A stretch of 64,000 bases of DNA from NCBI GenBank assembly GCA_023053545.1, contig JAKZAN010000001.1:9940565-10004564 (forward strand), in the 5' to 3' direction. The position numbers were made by a program, and so were the translations under genes. Of the stretch, positions 53,261 to 62,914 are shown piece after piece. Under the pieces are notes generated by a model. It had not been told where the DNA came from. It did not search any database and saw only the letters and a program-made list of their open reading frames with translations. Position 1 is the first letter of the stretch. Each line of letters starts with the position of its first letter. The stretch is from Lepidurus packardi (taxonomy: Eukaryota; Arthropoda; Branchiopoda; Notostraca; Triopsidae).

Positions 53261-54613
53261 TTAACCAGCCATTTGCAAGGCAATGCGCTGCCGCTTTGCT
53301 TCTCCAAACTGCCGTGATGGTGCTTCCTGATGGCTGCCATCGGGTGGGTGGTTTTCGTCAATAGAGTTGCTGTCTACGATGTCCGCATCAAAATCATCCG
53401 TCAAGTCATTGAATCGTATGCACAAATTGTGCAGTACACAACAAGAAATTATGAACTTGGTAATTTTATCAACAGAATGGAATTCGAGGTGCATTAGTTG
53501 TCGGAATCTCTGCTTTAAGATTCCAAAGGCATTTTCAATTACGACCCTTGTTGAACATAGCTTGCGATTGAAGCCTTGCTGCTGAGGGGTCAAGTTTCCA
53601 AAATTTTTATAAGGAGTTAACAGCCATTCGGATAAAGGGTATGCTGAATCTCCTGAACAAAACTGTTAATATTTTAGTTACAGATTTAAACGTTTACCCA
53701 GAAGATGGTAATCCCCGCCGTTGCAGATTACCGGCAAGTCGTTCGAAATAAACGACAACTTGTAGACCCTGGCGTCATGAATTTTACTGGAGGTTCCCGT
53801 GAATACGTCAATAAATGATTTGTTTGCATCGCAGATGCCTTGTAAAGTTACGGACAGCTGGTCATGACGATTTATATATGTTGACCGTATTTTATGGACA
53901 GGTTTTCTAATGGATATATAGCTTCCATCAATACACCCAAGCACACCGGGGAACCCAGAAATCTAGAAACATTTTCTGCATAGCCTCTTATGCTGTAATA
54001 TATAAGTATTTACCCTTTGAAATTCGTCCGCTACTTTTTGTTTAGCTTCCGAAGTGCGAGGGAAACATATATTCCGGAGCAATTTCAACCAGGAAATTCA
54101 TTACTCTTTCTACTTGGTTAAACAAGGATGACTCTCCAATACCAAACCGCCCAGCGGTATCTCGCAGACACGATTTATTACCTGCAAACCTATAAAATCA
54201 TCCCTTAAAATCTACATAGAAACATTTTAGGACATTACCATAAGAAAGACAAAATATGGTTGTCTGCTGAGTTTGGTGGGCTTCCCCCTTTTTCGCGACA
54301 ATTCGGGTAATGCGAAGAATTGGCAAATAAGTAAATAAGCCGGTTACACACCCGCCGCGACATTCGGAAATTTTTCCTAAACTAAAAAGCAGTACTCTTA
54401 AACGGATAACGTAAACATATCATAACTATAATTTACCTCTTCTTCTGAGTACAACCCTATAATGAATTCGTAATTTTGTATTTTCGGCCTCGGAATTTTT
54501 GAATCCAAAAGTAGCACCGCAACAAGTTCGTCAGTATCACTTTCACTTGAACTAGATGACGAAATTTCCTCTAAAAGGAGATATTGATTTTGTTTAACAG
54601 TGAGACTCATATT
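53261..54613 (-). pseudogene. PIF-2 DDE transposase, degenerate
   Basis: N-terminal exon 54437-54613 (EEISSSSSSESDTDELV, IIGLYSEEE), a middle piece about 54035-54190 (SCLRDTAGRFGIGESSLFNQ), then MLGCIDGSYISIRKPVHKI with the first catalytic Asp (53944), DVFTGTSSKIHDARVYKLS, GDYHLLG, and the C-terminal part 53261-53593 with TRVVIENAFGILKQRFRQL (Glu) and VLHNLCIRFND. An exon between the first two pieces is absent and short stops exist near 54050, so it is dead. Confidence 0.85.
53645..53680 (-). other. Short transposase intron
   Basis: A break in the PIF-2 transposase frame between YPLSEW-like text (about 53640) and the QLVICNGGDYHLLG segment fits a short intron (GT/AG on the minus strand). Exact edges are not certain. 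Confidence 0.3.
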
Positions 54614-54675
54614 TGGCGCCAAAAGTTGCAGCACGTAAACCCAGCACTGACAAAATAGTCAGTGCAGCAAAAGTT

Positions 54676-54800
54676 GCCTTGTTGTCAACTGACTCAGTGC
54701 GCCCTGCCCCAGTTGAACACGTTGTTGTCAACTGACTCAGTGCGCCCTGCCCCAGTTGAACACGTTCAGTGCTACCGCACCGTACAGCACTTAGCAGTTG
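54676..54800. repeat. PIF-2 subterminal tandem repeats
   Basis: TTGTTGTCAACTGACTCAGT and the next 23 bp, ending CCCCAGTTGAACACG, occur twice in direct tandem (about 54680-54766). CAGTGC and CCAGTTGAA boxes recur up to the right terminus. Such boxes beside the ends are probable binding sites of the element's own Myb-like or transposase protein; this function is inferred. Confidence 0.7.
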
Positions 54801-54865
54801 AATACGTTTCTGGCACTCAGTGCTAGGAAATGTTGCACCAGTGCTCCCAGTTGAAAACGCTATTA

Positions 54866-56163
54866 GACGATGTGATTGTTTTCAGTAAGACGTTTGAGGA
54901 GCATCTTGAGAGTCTTGGTGAAGTGTTCCGAAGATTCGAAGAAGTCAATTTGAAGGTGAAGCCTTCTAAATGTAAATTGCTCTGTTCGTCAGTTCCGTTT
55001 TTGGTACACGTCATTAGCCAAGAAGGTGTGTGTACTGATCCTCAGAAGACCTTGGCTATTGCTGAATGGCCTCGGCCGACAGTCAGGGGATGAGACACAC
55101 CGGTTTTTGGGATTAGCCTCCTATTATAGGAGGTTTGTACCTCAATTTGCAGATATTGCAAAGCCTCTATATAGACTTACGGAGAAGAATGTGGTGTTTA
55201 ACTGGAACTAAGCCTGTGAAAACGCGTTTTGTCACTTAAAGAAAAAGCTGACTGAAACTCCGGTTTTGGCTTATCCTGATTTGTCGAAGCCCTTTATTGT
55301 CGATACGGATGCAAGTAACATTGGTCTTGGTGCGGTCCTGAGTCAGATTGTTGACGGAGTAGAAAAGCCAATAGCTTTCGCTAGCAGGTAATAGACGAGG
55401 CCTGAGCTTAAGTATTGTGTTACAAGGAAAGAGTTATTGGCCGTAAAATTTGCTATGACGCAATTTGGCCATTACCTCTTGGGACGTTTATTTACCTTAA
55501 GAACGGATAACAGTGTTGTGGCATGGTTGAAGACTTGCAAAAATCCAACTGGTCAGATGTTTGGATGGATTCAAGAATTGGAGAATTATCAATTTGCCGT
55601 ACACCGTCCGGGAAAGAAGCATGCTTACCCTGATGCTTTGTCAAGAAGACCTTGTTCTCAATGTGGGAAGCTGGAAGACGAAGAGGAGGAAGAGGATGGA
55701 GAAGTACCTTGTATTTCACCAGTGGCAGATAACTATGGGGTTGCAGCGGTGACGGAGCTTGAAGCATTCCCGGTTCTCGACCAACAAAGGGAAGACGCCA
55801 ATCTCAAGGAAGTGAAACAATGGTTGAAGAATGAAGCGTGTGTGCCGAAGTCGACTGATGGCTTAAATCCCACGTTAAGAAGCTATTGGACACAGAAAGA
55901 CAGGCTATGTCTTCGGAATGGTGGTTTGTTTAGAAAACGGCAAACCAAAGGTAAGCACGATTTTTATTTACCCTTGGTGGCAGACAACCAAAAGCGAATC
56001 ATTCTCGGGGCTTATCATGGTAGCCAAACGGCAGCTCATATGGGATTTCATAAAACTCTTGAGAAGCTGCGAGAACGGGTTTACTGGCCAAGAATGAGAG
56101 CTGATGTAGCTGAGTGGTGCCGAACTTGTTTGATTTGCCAACAACGAAACCCGGTGCAGAAGA
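54866..56163 (+). pseudogene. Gypsy-2 C-terminal RT, RNase H and integrase zinc domain
   Basis: Begins with the DDVIVFSKTFEEHL half of the catalytic box, then thumb sequence. Frame breaks occur near 55092-55210 and 55391. RNase H is recognisable (VDTDASNIGLGAVLSQI, LRTDNSVVAWLK, HAYPDALSRRP), and the H2C2 integrase zinc finger (AAHMGFHKTLEKL ... CRTCLICQQRNP) ends where BEL-1 begins. Inactive. Confidence 0.85.
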
Positions 56164-56554
56164 TGTTGAAACTTATATTGACCATTTAGATGGATTTCCC
56201 TTGTCTCTGGCAAATGTTACTTTCCCCGGCCAGCTCTCTGGCAACCATCACTTGTCTCCTTTTCCTTTCTCTCAGTTATATAACTTGTGCCTTGTCTTTG
56301 GACCTTGCCCTGATTGTATAACTGACCCCTATTACGTCTCCGACCACACGGATGGCACCAGAACCCTTCTTCCTCACTGACGGTTGGTTTATTGCCTTCC
56401 GTCACCTATAAAAGGCCCACGCCCTAGCAACTCGGTGTGGGTCTGTCCAGTTCAGTGGCAGCTTGGCCATCGATGGAATAGTTATTCTGTCTGATTTAAA
56501 TACACACTTGACAACGTTGTGCCTTGTTTTAGTTATTGCCCTGGCAGTTTGAAA
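56164..56554 (+). repeat. BEL-1 5' LTR
   Basis: Starts TGTTGAAACTTATATTGACC and ends GGCAGTTTGAAA. By eye it differs from the 3' LTR only by one G/C substitution near 56230 and an 8-bp indel near 56470 (CATCGATGG versus CATCTTGGCCAGCTTGG). Confidence 0.93.
56407..56456 (+). promoter_or_regulatory. BEL-1 LTR core promoter
   Basis: TATAAAAG at 56407-56414, followed by TCAGT at 56452-56456, an arthropod-type initiator. The spacing of about 45 bp is longer than the usual 30, so the actual start could lie nearer 56436. Confidence 0.5.
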
Positions 56555-56654
56555 ATTGGTCCTCCGGACCGGATTAACCTGCTTTAAACGTGAACCACGG
56601 TTTTAGTGATTAACTTGTTCACGTGTTTTTAGTAAGCGTACTCCGGCGAACACA

Positions 56655-59600
56655 ATGCCAGGTGATATCGAAGAAGTGCTACCCAGTGCGAGCGGAGACA
56701 GTCTCCCTCACGTCAGTGTTCCCAATCCACCTGCTATCCAGACCTCTGCACTGAACCTCGCTGCTATAGCGTTACCAGCGAAGAATCTTGGAAGATCTCG
56801 TGGAGCCCACCGCCGTCTCTTCAACGAGGCCATTGTTAAGTTGAACGTTGTTTTAACTGATGAGTCCAAGGATGTCCTCCAGGTCCGAGGCGACTTCCTC
56901 GCCCTGGAACACAGGTTCCAGATAATTCAAAGTTTATCTGTAAGGATCCAGGACGACATCGACCTGGATGACGTCTTTGAACAAGAACTAAGGGAATGCA
57001 AAAAGTATGAGGGCGACTATTATAATGCGAAGGCACGTGTGGATTCCTTTATCAATCCCTCTACTTCCATGGTCTCCTCTGATTCCCAATTTTCTGCGTC
57101 CTCCACGCCATCCTACCCGGCCTCCGCGCCATCATCGTCGGCCTCCGCGCCAGCTTTCCCGGCCTCCGCGCCAGCTTTTCCGGCCTCCGCGCCATCATCG
57201 TCGGCCTCCGCGCCAGCTTTCCCGGCCTCCGCGCCAGCTTTCCCGGCCTCCGCGCCATCCTCGTCGGCCTCCGCGCCAGCTTTCCCGGCCTCCGCGCCAT
57301 CCTCGTCGGCCTCTGAGCCAGCCTTCCCGGCCTCCGCGCCACCCAACTCGGCTACCACGCAAGCCTTCCCGGCCTCCGCTCCATCATCGGTGGCCTCCGT
57401 GCCACCCTCGTCTGCCTTCGCGCCACCCGGTTTGTCTCCGTCAAATACGGCAATTTTGACCTTTCCCCACTCATCGTCTCCCCAAGGTTCGTCGTTTTTC
57501 CACAGTTCTGCCTTGCCCTTTTCTGTTCCTAAATTAAGCATAGAACAGTTCTCCGGTGACATCTTTAAATGGCGCGGGTTTTGGGACACCTTCGAAACGA
57601 CGTTCGATAACCAACCCACTCTCAGCAAGGTACAGAAATTTACTTACTTACGTTCGTATCTGATCGGGGACGCAAAAAATGCTATCGAAGGGATACCTCT
57701 CAGCGAAAACAGCTACGACTCTGCAGTTTCTACTTTAAAGAGTCGATTCGGGCAACCCGATATCCTCATTTCCGAGCATATGCGGAAACTTTTAGACCTT
57801 CCGACTGTGAAGGCTTCTAGCAACACGGCCGCACTTCGTATATTGTATGATACATGTCAAGCCCAAATTAATGGCCTCAAGTCCCTAAATGTGGCCCCGG
57901 AAACCTATAATAATCTTCTACCCACCGTGCTCTTCAGCAAGGTCCCTCGCGACATCGTCCTGGAGTTTAATAGACGCTATCACGGCTCTATGACTCTGAA
58001 TGACTTTCTCAGTTTTTTAAGAATTGAGACTGAAAGCAGAGAACGTTGCGGATTATTACGCAATGACCAGCCTCTCCGAGAACCTAATTCGGGCTCACAA
58101 TCGAATTCTGGTAATCGCCATTCCCATCCTCGTTTCTCATCGTCTGCTTTAAGTACGTTGAATGGTAACAAGGGCCAATGGTGCGTTTTCTGCCAGTCCG
58201 ATTCCCACAAGTTGACTGCCTGTCCCAAATCAATCCTAGAAAAGCGAGATTCTCTCAAGGCTAGCCGCCGCTGTTTCAACTGTTTGAAACCAAACCATTT
58301 AGCTTCTGCGTGCCACACAAGTGATTCTCTTTGTAGGAATTGTCATGGCAGGCATCATACTACTATTTGTTCCAAGCCTTATCCAAGCAGCTCAAATGCA
58401 GGCCCCCGCACACCATCCTCTGGCCTTCTGCCTAATTCCAATTCCACTTCCAAGAATCTGTCATCCACGAATCAGTTAGATTCTACTACACTCTTGGCTG
58501 GACCCATTTCCCCCGGATTCGTGTCCCTCAAAACTGCAACGGTCCGAGTATTTGGTCCCAACACAAGCGAATTAATTCGTTGTGTCTTCGATGGCTGTAG
58601 CCACCAAACGTACATTTCGCAAGATCTAGCACGCCGTTTGCAATTGTCAATCCTCCATCCAGAACGCATCTCTATTGCCAGTTTCGGTAATTCGTCTCCA
58701 AAGGAGCATCGGTCCCAGAGGGTCTCTCTGCGAATAGCCGGTCGCCACAGACCAGAACAGGCTCTTCCTCTTAATGCTCTGGAAATACCATACATCTGTT
58801 CCCCACTTCCCATGTTGACGAAGGCATGGCTCCATGAATTGCCGAGGTCATGCTATCCTTTGGCTGATGAAGTCGGCGAACATCACAGCACTAAACCCAT
58901 AGACCTCCTTATTGGCGCTGACCAATATTGGAATTTCATGCTAGGCGAAATCCAGCGCATCCCGAATGGCCCCACCCTAGTAGCAAGCCGGGTTGGATGG
59001 TTGATTCATGGTCCAATTCAAACTCAAGAAAACTTAACCTCCTCTCTCTCTCTGCTCATACATTCTGATCAGCTAGAAGAGGAGAATTCCGTATCCTCAA
59101 CCTTGACCAAGTTCTGGGAACTTGAAAGCATCGGCATTGTTGACTTGAATCCTCAATCTCAAGGCCCAGATCTAATTCATCAATCCCTAAAGAATTCTCT
59201 GCAATTCAACGGCGATCGTTATTCTATCGCGCTGCCATGGAAAGATCCAAGGCCTGAAGTCGGCGACAATTTCGAGCAAGCCAAATCCCGCCTAGCTTCA
59301 ACCCTTAAGCGTTTGCAGCGTGACCCTCAGTCTGTAAAAAATTATTCGGACATTATTCATGATTATGAACAGAAAGGTTTTATCCAAAAGGTTCCGATTG
59401 TGCGTTCGATAAATTCCCCTGAAGGTCCTGTATGTTTTTATCTTCCCCACCATCCAGTGATTCGCCTGGACAAGGCCACCACAAAAACCCGGATGGTTTT
59501 TGACGGATCGGCTCGAACACCTACCGGAAATAGTCTAAACGACTGCCTTCAAAATGGCCCGAACTTGACTCCCGAGCTTTTAGAGATACTGATACGGTTC

Positions 59601-62462
59601 CGAACCCATCGCTATCCTATAATAGGGGACATTCAAGAGGCTTTTCCCCAAGTGGAGGTGCACGAGAAGGAACGAGATGCCTTGCGGTTTCTGTGGACAA
59701 ATCAGCCTACAAAACCCCTATCCGATGTATTCGCCTATCGTTGGAATCGGGTCATTTTCGGGTTGGGCCCCAGTCCCGCCTTGCTTGCTGTTACCATCCA
59801 ATCCCATTTAGACAAGATGACTCCAGACTTTCCAGAAACCGCACCTCTCTTGAAAGAAAACATTTATGTAGATGACCTACTAACCGGGGGTGAAACCCCC
59901 GAAGAAGCTCTGACCATAGCAAGGGAGGCTAAAGCCATTTTTTCGGCTGCGGGCATGAACCTCCGAAAGTTAACCTCGTCATGCGGTTCCCTTCAAAAGG
60001 AGCTAAATGACACTCCAATCGAATCCCAATTTCCCAGCGACACCAACTCTAAGACCCTTTCTGACACCAATGGCAAGGTTCTTGGGTTAAGTTGGAACGT
60101 ACATATGGATTCCTTTACGTTCGATCCCTCCCCGATTGCGGAATATCTTAAAACCCTGTCGTTCCCCTACTCCAAACGTAGCGCCTTGCGCGTCATCGCC
60201 CGGTTTTATGACCCTGTTGGCTTCATTAGCCCCGTTGTTTTCACTGCCAAATCTCTCTTGCAGCAGTTATGGACAGTGGGCTTAGGTTGGGACGACCCCC
60301 TTCCCGAACCTGTAGCTCGTACCTTATACATGTGGGTACAAGATCTGCTAAATTTAGGCGGTCTTGAAATACCCAGGTTCTACGGATCCATCTCTCCATA
60401 CTTAGCAACTATCCATTTTTTCTCTGACGCCAGCGAGAAGGGGTACGCTACGGTAGCATACCTGCGAATCGATAACAATACCTCTCCCATACAAGTCGTG
60501 CTACTCGCTAGCAAAACGCGCGTCTCTCTGAAAAAAGTGTCTATTCCCCGCCTGGAGTTACTTGGAGCCGTCTTATCCGCCAGGTTAAGTATGTATGTAA
60601 GAAAAGCCCTGGCTCCCGTCTACGGTCCCAATTTGTCTTGCACCTACTGGACGGACTCGTCAGTTGCTCTGGCTTGGATAAAGGGAAGCCCCCACCAGTG
60701 GAAACCTTTCGTGTCAAATCGGGTGCAGGAAATCCAAACCTCATCGTCACCGGCATCTTGGAAGTTTTGTCCCGGAGTGGACAATCCAGCTGACCTAGGG
60801 TCACGGGGGGAGACCGCTAAACAGCTGGTCTCTTGCCCAAAATGGTGGCATGGCCCTTCCTGGCTAGCCAACCCCGAAGACTGCTGGCCTAGCAAGATCT
60901 CTTCAACGTCAAAGGCTACTGATACTGCAGCTCAAATCGAACTACGAAAACCCCAAACGACTCTTGTCATTTCGGAAGAGCACTCTTGCCCCATCGACTT
61001 GGAACGATACAGTTCAGTTTTTAAACTAATACGTGTGACCGCAATAGTTCTTCGGTTTGTTAAAAATATCAAGGGTTCTCGTGGATCCCGCACTGCCGGT
61101 AAGTTAACCGCAAGTGACCTGTCATTCGCCGAACTCTGGTGGGCAAGAAGAGTCCAAACTGAAGCATTTGCGAATGAGATCAGTTGTATTAGAACCAACA
61201 AGCCCTTACCTTCATCTTCAATACTCAAATCGTTTCATCCAGTTATGGATTTTAAAACAGAAACCCTAAGAGTGAACAGCCGTTTACGTCTAGTGACTTT
61301 GCCCGATTTCAATGTCGCGCCAATATTAATGCCTTTTAATCATCCCTATGTCAAATTGCTCATTCGTAAGTATCACATTCTTAATGGACATTCTGGATGT
61401 CGAGATACTCTAGCCTTCATTCGGGGTGAATATTGGATTTTACGCGGTAAACAAGCCTTCAAGAATCTTCTCAACCGCTGCGTAATTTGTAACCGGTTCA
61501 ACTCCCGTCCCTACCATGAGGTAACTGCACCGTTACCACCAGATCGGGTCACGCCGTGCGATCCATTCTCCATTTGCGGGATCGACTTTGCGGGACCCGT
61601 CTATGTCAAGACCACTGCCGGGTCAACGAAGGCATATATTTGCCTATTTACCTGTGCCGTATCTCGTGCCCTTCATTTAGAGGTAGTAACTGACCTATCG
61701 ACACACGTCTTTTTCATGGCATTACGGAGGTTTGTTGCACGTCGGGGTATTCCAACAACCATATACTCCGACAATGCTCTAACCTTCAAAAAGGCTAATC
61801 GAGATATCCAAAGGACCCTCCAAGACCCTGAACTTCAGAATTTTTCGTCATCTCTTCGTATCTCTTGGAAATTCATCGTCGAACGTGCACCCTGGTGGGG
61901 TGGATTTTACGAGCGAATGGTCCGAAGTACGAAAACGGCATTAAGGAAAATCTTAGGGACCACAAGTTTTACGTTAGAGGAATTCCAAACGGTTTTAACC
62001 GAAGTCGAAGGCATCCTGAATTCCCGGCCGTTGACACCTCTCTACGACGACCCTGAGGAACTTGAACCTCTTTCTCCTGGCATCTTGCTCATGGGCAAGA
62101 GACCAAATCGCTTGCCCCCGCTCTCCTACCCTCCCGTACACGCCCCTTCATCGACTGCTCGTGAGTTAACCAAACGCGCCCGTTACCGTGAAACAGTGGT
62201 CATCAGATTCTGGAACCGATGGGTCAGGGAATATCTCCCTGAATTATGGAAGGATGCATCTGGGAAGGAGACGATTAAAACCGTTAAACCCAACGATATC
62301 GTGATTGTTTACGAAGACAACGTCCGTAGACAACAATGGAAGCTAGGACGTGTAACCGAAGTATATCCTGGGCGTGACGGGCGCATCCGAGCATCCACGG
62401 TGAAAACCAAGGATGGATTTATTAATAGGGCTATTAATCATTTATACCCATTAGAAGTGTAG
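56655..62462 (+). CDS. BEL-1 gag-pol polyprotein (1935 aa)
   Basis: Single open frame starting MPGDIEEVLPSASGDSLP. Residues about 150-260 are a proline/serine/alanine repeat (PASAPSSSASAPAF type). Gag core near 290-470 (LSIEQFSGDIFKWRGFWDTF, LKSRFGQPDILISEHM). Knuckles WCVFCQSDSHKLTAC and CFNCLKPNHLASAC, CRNCHGRHHTTIC (510-580). Protease motif VFDGCSHQTYIS (about 643). RT with FPQVEVHEKERDALRFLW and YVDDLL at 1071. RNase H (FFSDASEKGYATVAYL, YWTDSSVALAWIKG). Integrase zinc region (NGHSGCRDTLAF ... CVICNRF), core Asp in GIDFAGPVY, Asp in YSDNALTFK, Glu in PWWGGFYERMV, and a C-terminal DUF5641-like domain ending NHLYPLEV. No stops or shifts. Confidence 0.96.
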   Translation: MPGDIEEVLPSASGDSLPHVSVPNPPAIQTSALNLAAIALPAKNLGRSRGAHRRLFNEAIVKLNVVLTDESKDVLQVRGDFLALEHRFQIIQSLSVRIQDDIDLDDVFEQELRECKKYEGDYYNAKARVDSFINPSTSMVSSDSQFSASSTPSYPASAPSSSASAPAFPASAPAFPASAPSSSASAPAFPASAPAFPASAPSSSASAPAFPASAPSSSASEPAFPASAPPNSATTQAFPASAPSSVASVPPSSAFAPPGLSPSNTAILTFPHSSSPQGSSFFHSSALPFSVPKLSIEQFSGDIFKWRGFWDTFETTFDNQPTLSKVQKFTYLRSYLIGDAKNAIEGIPLSENSYDSAVSTLKSRFGQPDILISEHMRKLLDLPTVKASSNTAALRILYDTCQAQINGLKSLNVAPETYNNLLPTVLFSKVPRDIVLEFNRRYHGSMTLNDFLSFLRIETESRERCGLLRNDQPLREPNSGSQSNSGNRHSHPRFSSSALSTLNGNKGQWCVFCQSDSHKLTACPKSILEKRDSLKASRRCFNCLKPNHLASACHTSDSLCRNCHGRHHTTICSKPYPSSSNAGPRTPSSGLLPNSNSTSKNLSSTNQLDSTTLLAGPISPGFVSLKTATVRVFGPNTSELIRCVFDGCSHQTYISQDLARRLQLSILHPERISIASFGNSSPKEHRSQRVSLRIAGRHRPEQALPLNALEIPYICSPLPMLTKAWLHELPRSCYPLADEVGEHHSTKPIDLLIGADQYWNFMLGEIQRIPNGPTLVASRVGWLIHGPIQTQENLTSSLSLLIHSDQLEEENSVSSTLTKFWELESIGIVDLNPQSQGPDLIHQSLKNSLQFNGDRYSIALPWKDPRPEVGDNFEQAKSRLASTLKRLQRDPQSVKNYSDIIHDYEQKGFIQKVPIVRSINSPEGPVCFYLPHHPVIRLDKATTKTRMVFDGSARTPTGNSLNDCLQNGPNLTPELLEILIRFRTHRYPIIGDIQEAFPQVEVHEKERDALRFLWTNQPTKPLSDVFAYRWNRVIFGLGPSPALLAVTIQSHLDKMTPDFPETAPLLKENIYVDDLLTGGETPEEALTIAREAKAIFSAAGMNLRKLTSSCGSLQKELNDTPIESQFPSDTNSKTLSDTNGKVLGLSWNVHMDSFTFDPSPIAEYLKTLSFPYSKRSALRVIARFYDPVGFISPVVFTAKSLLQQLWTVGLGWDDPLPEPVARTLYMWVQDLLNLGGLEIPRFYGSISPYLATIHFFSDASEKGYATVAYLRIDNNTSPIQVVLLASKTRVSLKKVSIPRLELLGAVLSARLSMYVRKALAPVYGPNLSCTYWTDSSVALAWIKGSPHQWKPFVSNRVQEIQTSSSPASWKFCPGVDNPADLGSRGETAKQLVSCPKWWHGPSWLANPEDCWPSKISSTSKATDTAAQIELRKPQTTLVISEEHSCPIDLERYSSVFKLIRVTAIVLRFVKNIKGSRGSRTAGKLTASDLSFAELWWARRVQTEAFANEISCIRTNKPLPSSSILKSFHPVMDFKTETLRVNSRLRLVTLPDFNVAPILMPFNHPYVKLLIRKYHILNGHSGCRDTLAFIRGEYWILRGKQAFKNLLNRCVICNRFNSRPYHEVTAPLPPDRVTPCDPFSICGIDFAGPVYVKTTAGSTKAYICLFTCAVSRALHLEVVTDLSTHVFFMALRRFVARRGIPTTIYSDNALTFKKANRDIQRTLQDPELQNFSSSLRISWKFIVERAPWWGGFYERMVRSTKTALRKILGTTSFTLEEFQTVLTEVEGILNSRPLTPLYDDPEELEPLSPGILLMGKRPNRLPPLSYPPVHAPSSTARELTKRARYRETVVIRFWNRWVREYLPELWKDASGKETIKTVKPNDIVIVYEDNVRRQQWKLGRVTEVYPGRDGRIRASTVKTKDGFINRAINHLYPLEV

Positions 62463-62515
62463 GAATTCATGTTTTACTTTGAAAGTCCGTTGACGTTCTT
62501 CCAAAGGGGGGAGAA

Positions 62516-62914
62516 TGTTGAAACTTATATTGACCATTTAGATGGATTTCCCTTGTCTCTGGCAAATGTTACTTTCCCCGCCCAGCTCTCTGGCAACCAT
62601 CACTTGTCTCCTTTTCCTTTCTCTCAGTTATATAACTTGTGCCTTGTCTTTGGACCTTGCCCTGATTGTATAACTGACCCCTATTACGTCTCCGACCACA
62701 CGGATGGCACCAGAACCCTTCTTCCTCACTGACGGTTGGTTTATTGCCTTCCGTCACCTATAAAAGGCCCACGCCCTAGCAACTCGGTGTGGGTCTGTCC
62801 AGTTCAGTGGCAGCTTGGCCATCTTGGCCAGCTTGGAATAGTTATTCTGTCTGATTTAAATACACACTTGACAACGTTGTGCCTTGTTTTAGTTATTGCC
62901 CTGGCAGTTTGAAA
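62516..62914 (+). repeat. BEL-1 3' LTR
   Basis: 399 bp, TGTTGAAACTT to GCAGTTTGAAA, directly after the purine tract GGGGGGAGAA; nearly identical to the 5' copy. It carries the same TATAAAAG. Confidence 0.93.

Larger units (their letters stand above)
43495..54862. mobile_element. PIF/Harbinger transposon (PIF-2), target duplication TTA, with nested elements
   Basis: Ends TAGCGTTTTCAACTGGGA on both sides in inverted orientation, continuing CACTGRGTG-like. The 3-bp duplication TTA lies at 43492-43494 and 54863-54865, typical of PIF/Harbinger. It carries the family's usual pair of genes in opposite orientation: a Myb/SANT-like protein (plus strand, split by later insertions) and a DDE transposase (minus strand, 53.26-54.63 kb). 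Without its nested insertions the element would be roughly 3.1 kb. 43577-43597 contains a small palindrome AACCCAGTT/AACTGGGTT. Confidence 0.92.
56164..62914 (+). mobile_element. BEL/Pao LTR retrotransposon (BEL-1), apparently complete
   Basis: Two LTRs (56164-56554 and 62516-62914) flank one 1935-codon ORF. AGAAGA repeats on both sides (56158-56163 and 62915-62920). The primer-binding region follows the 5' LTR (TTGGTCCTCCGGACCGG) and a purine tract (CCAAAGGGGGGAGAA) precedes the 3' LTR. It is inserted in the Gypsy-2 integrase. All parts needed for retrotransposition are visible in outline. Confidence 0.95.

Noticed and set aside
57100-57435. Regular repeats that might suggest a CRISPR array
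   Set aside because: The repeats are coding, with no unique spacers of fixed length, and the DNA is eukaryotic.
57061-57628. Two long minus-strand frames full of EAGKAGAEADEDGA and RRPGKLARRP repeats
   Set aside because: They are antisense shadows of the periodic PSA repeat in BEL-1 gag.
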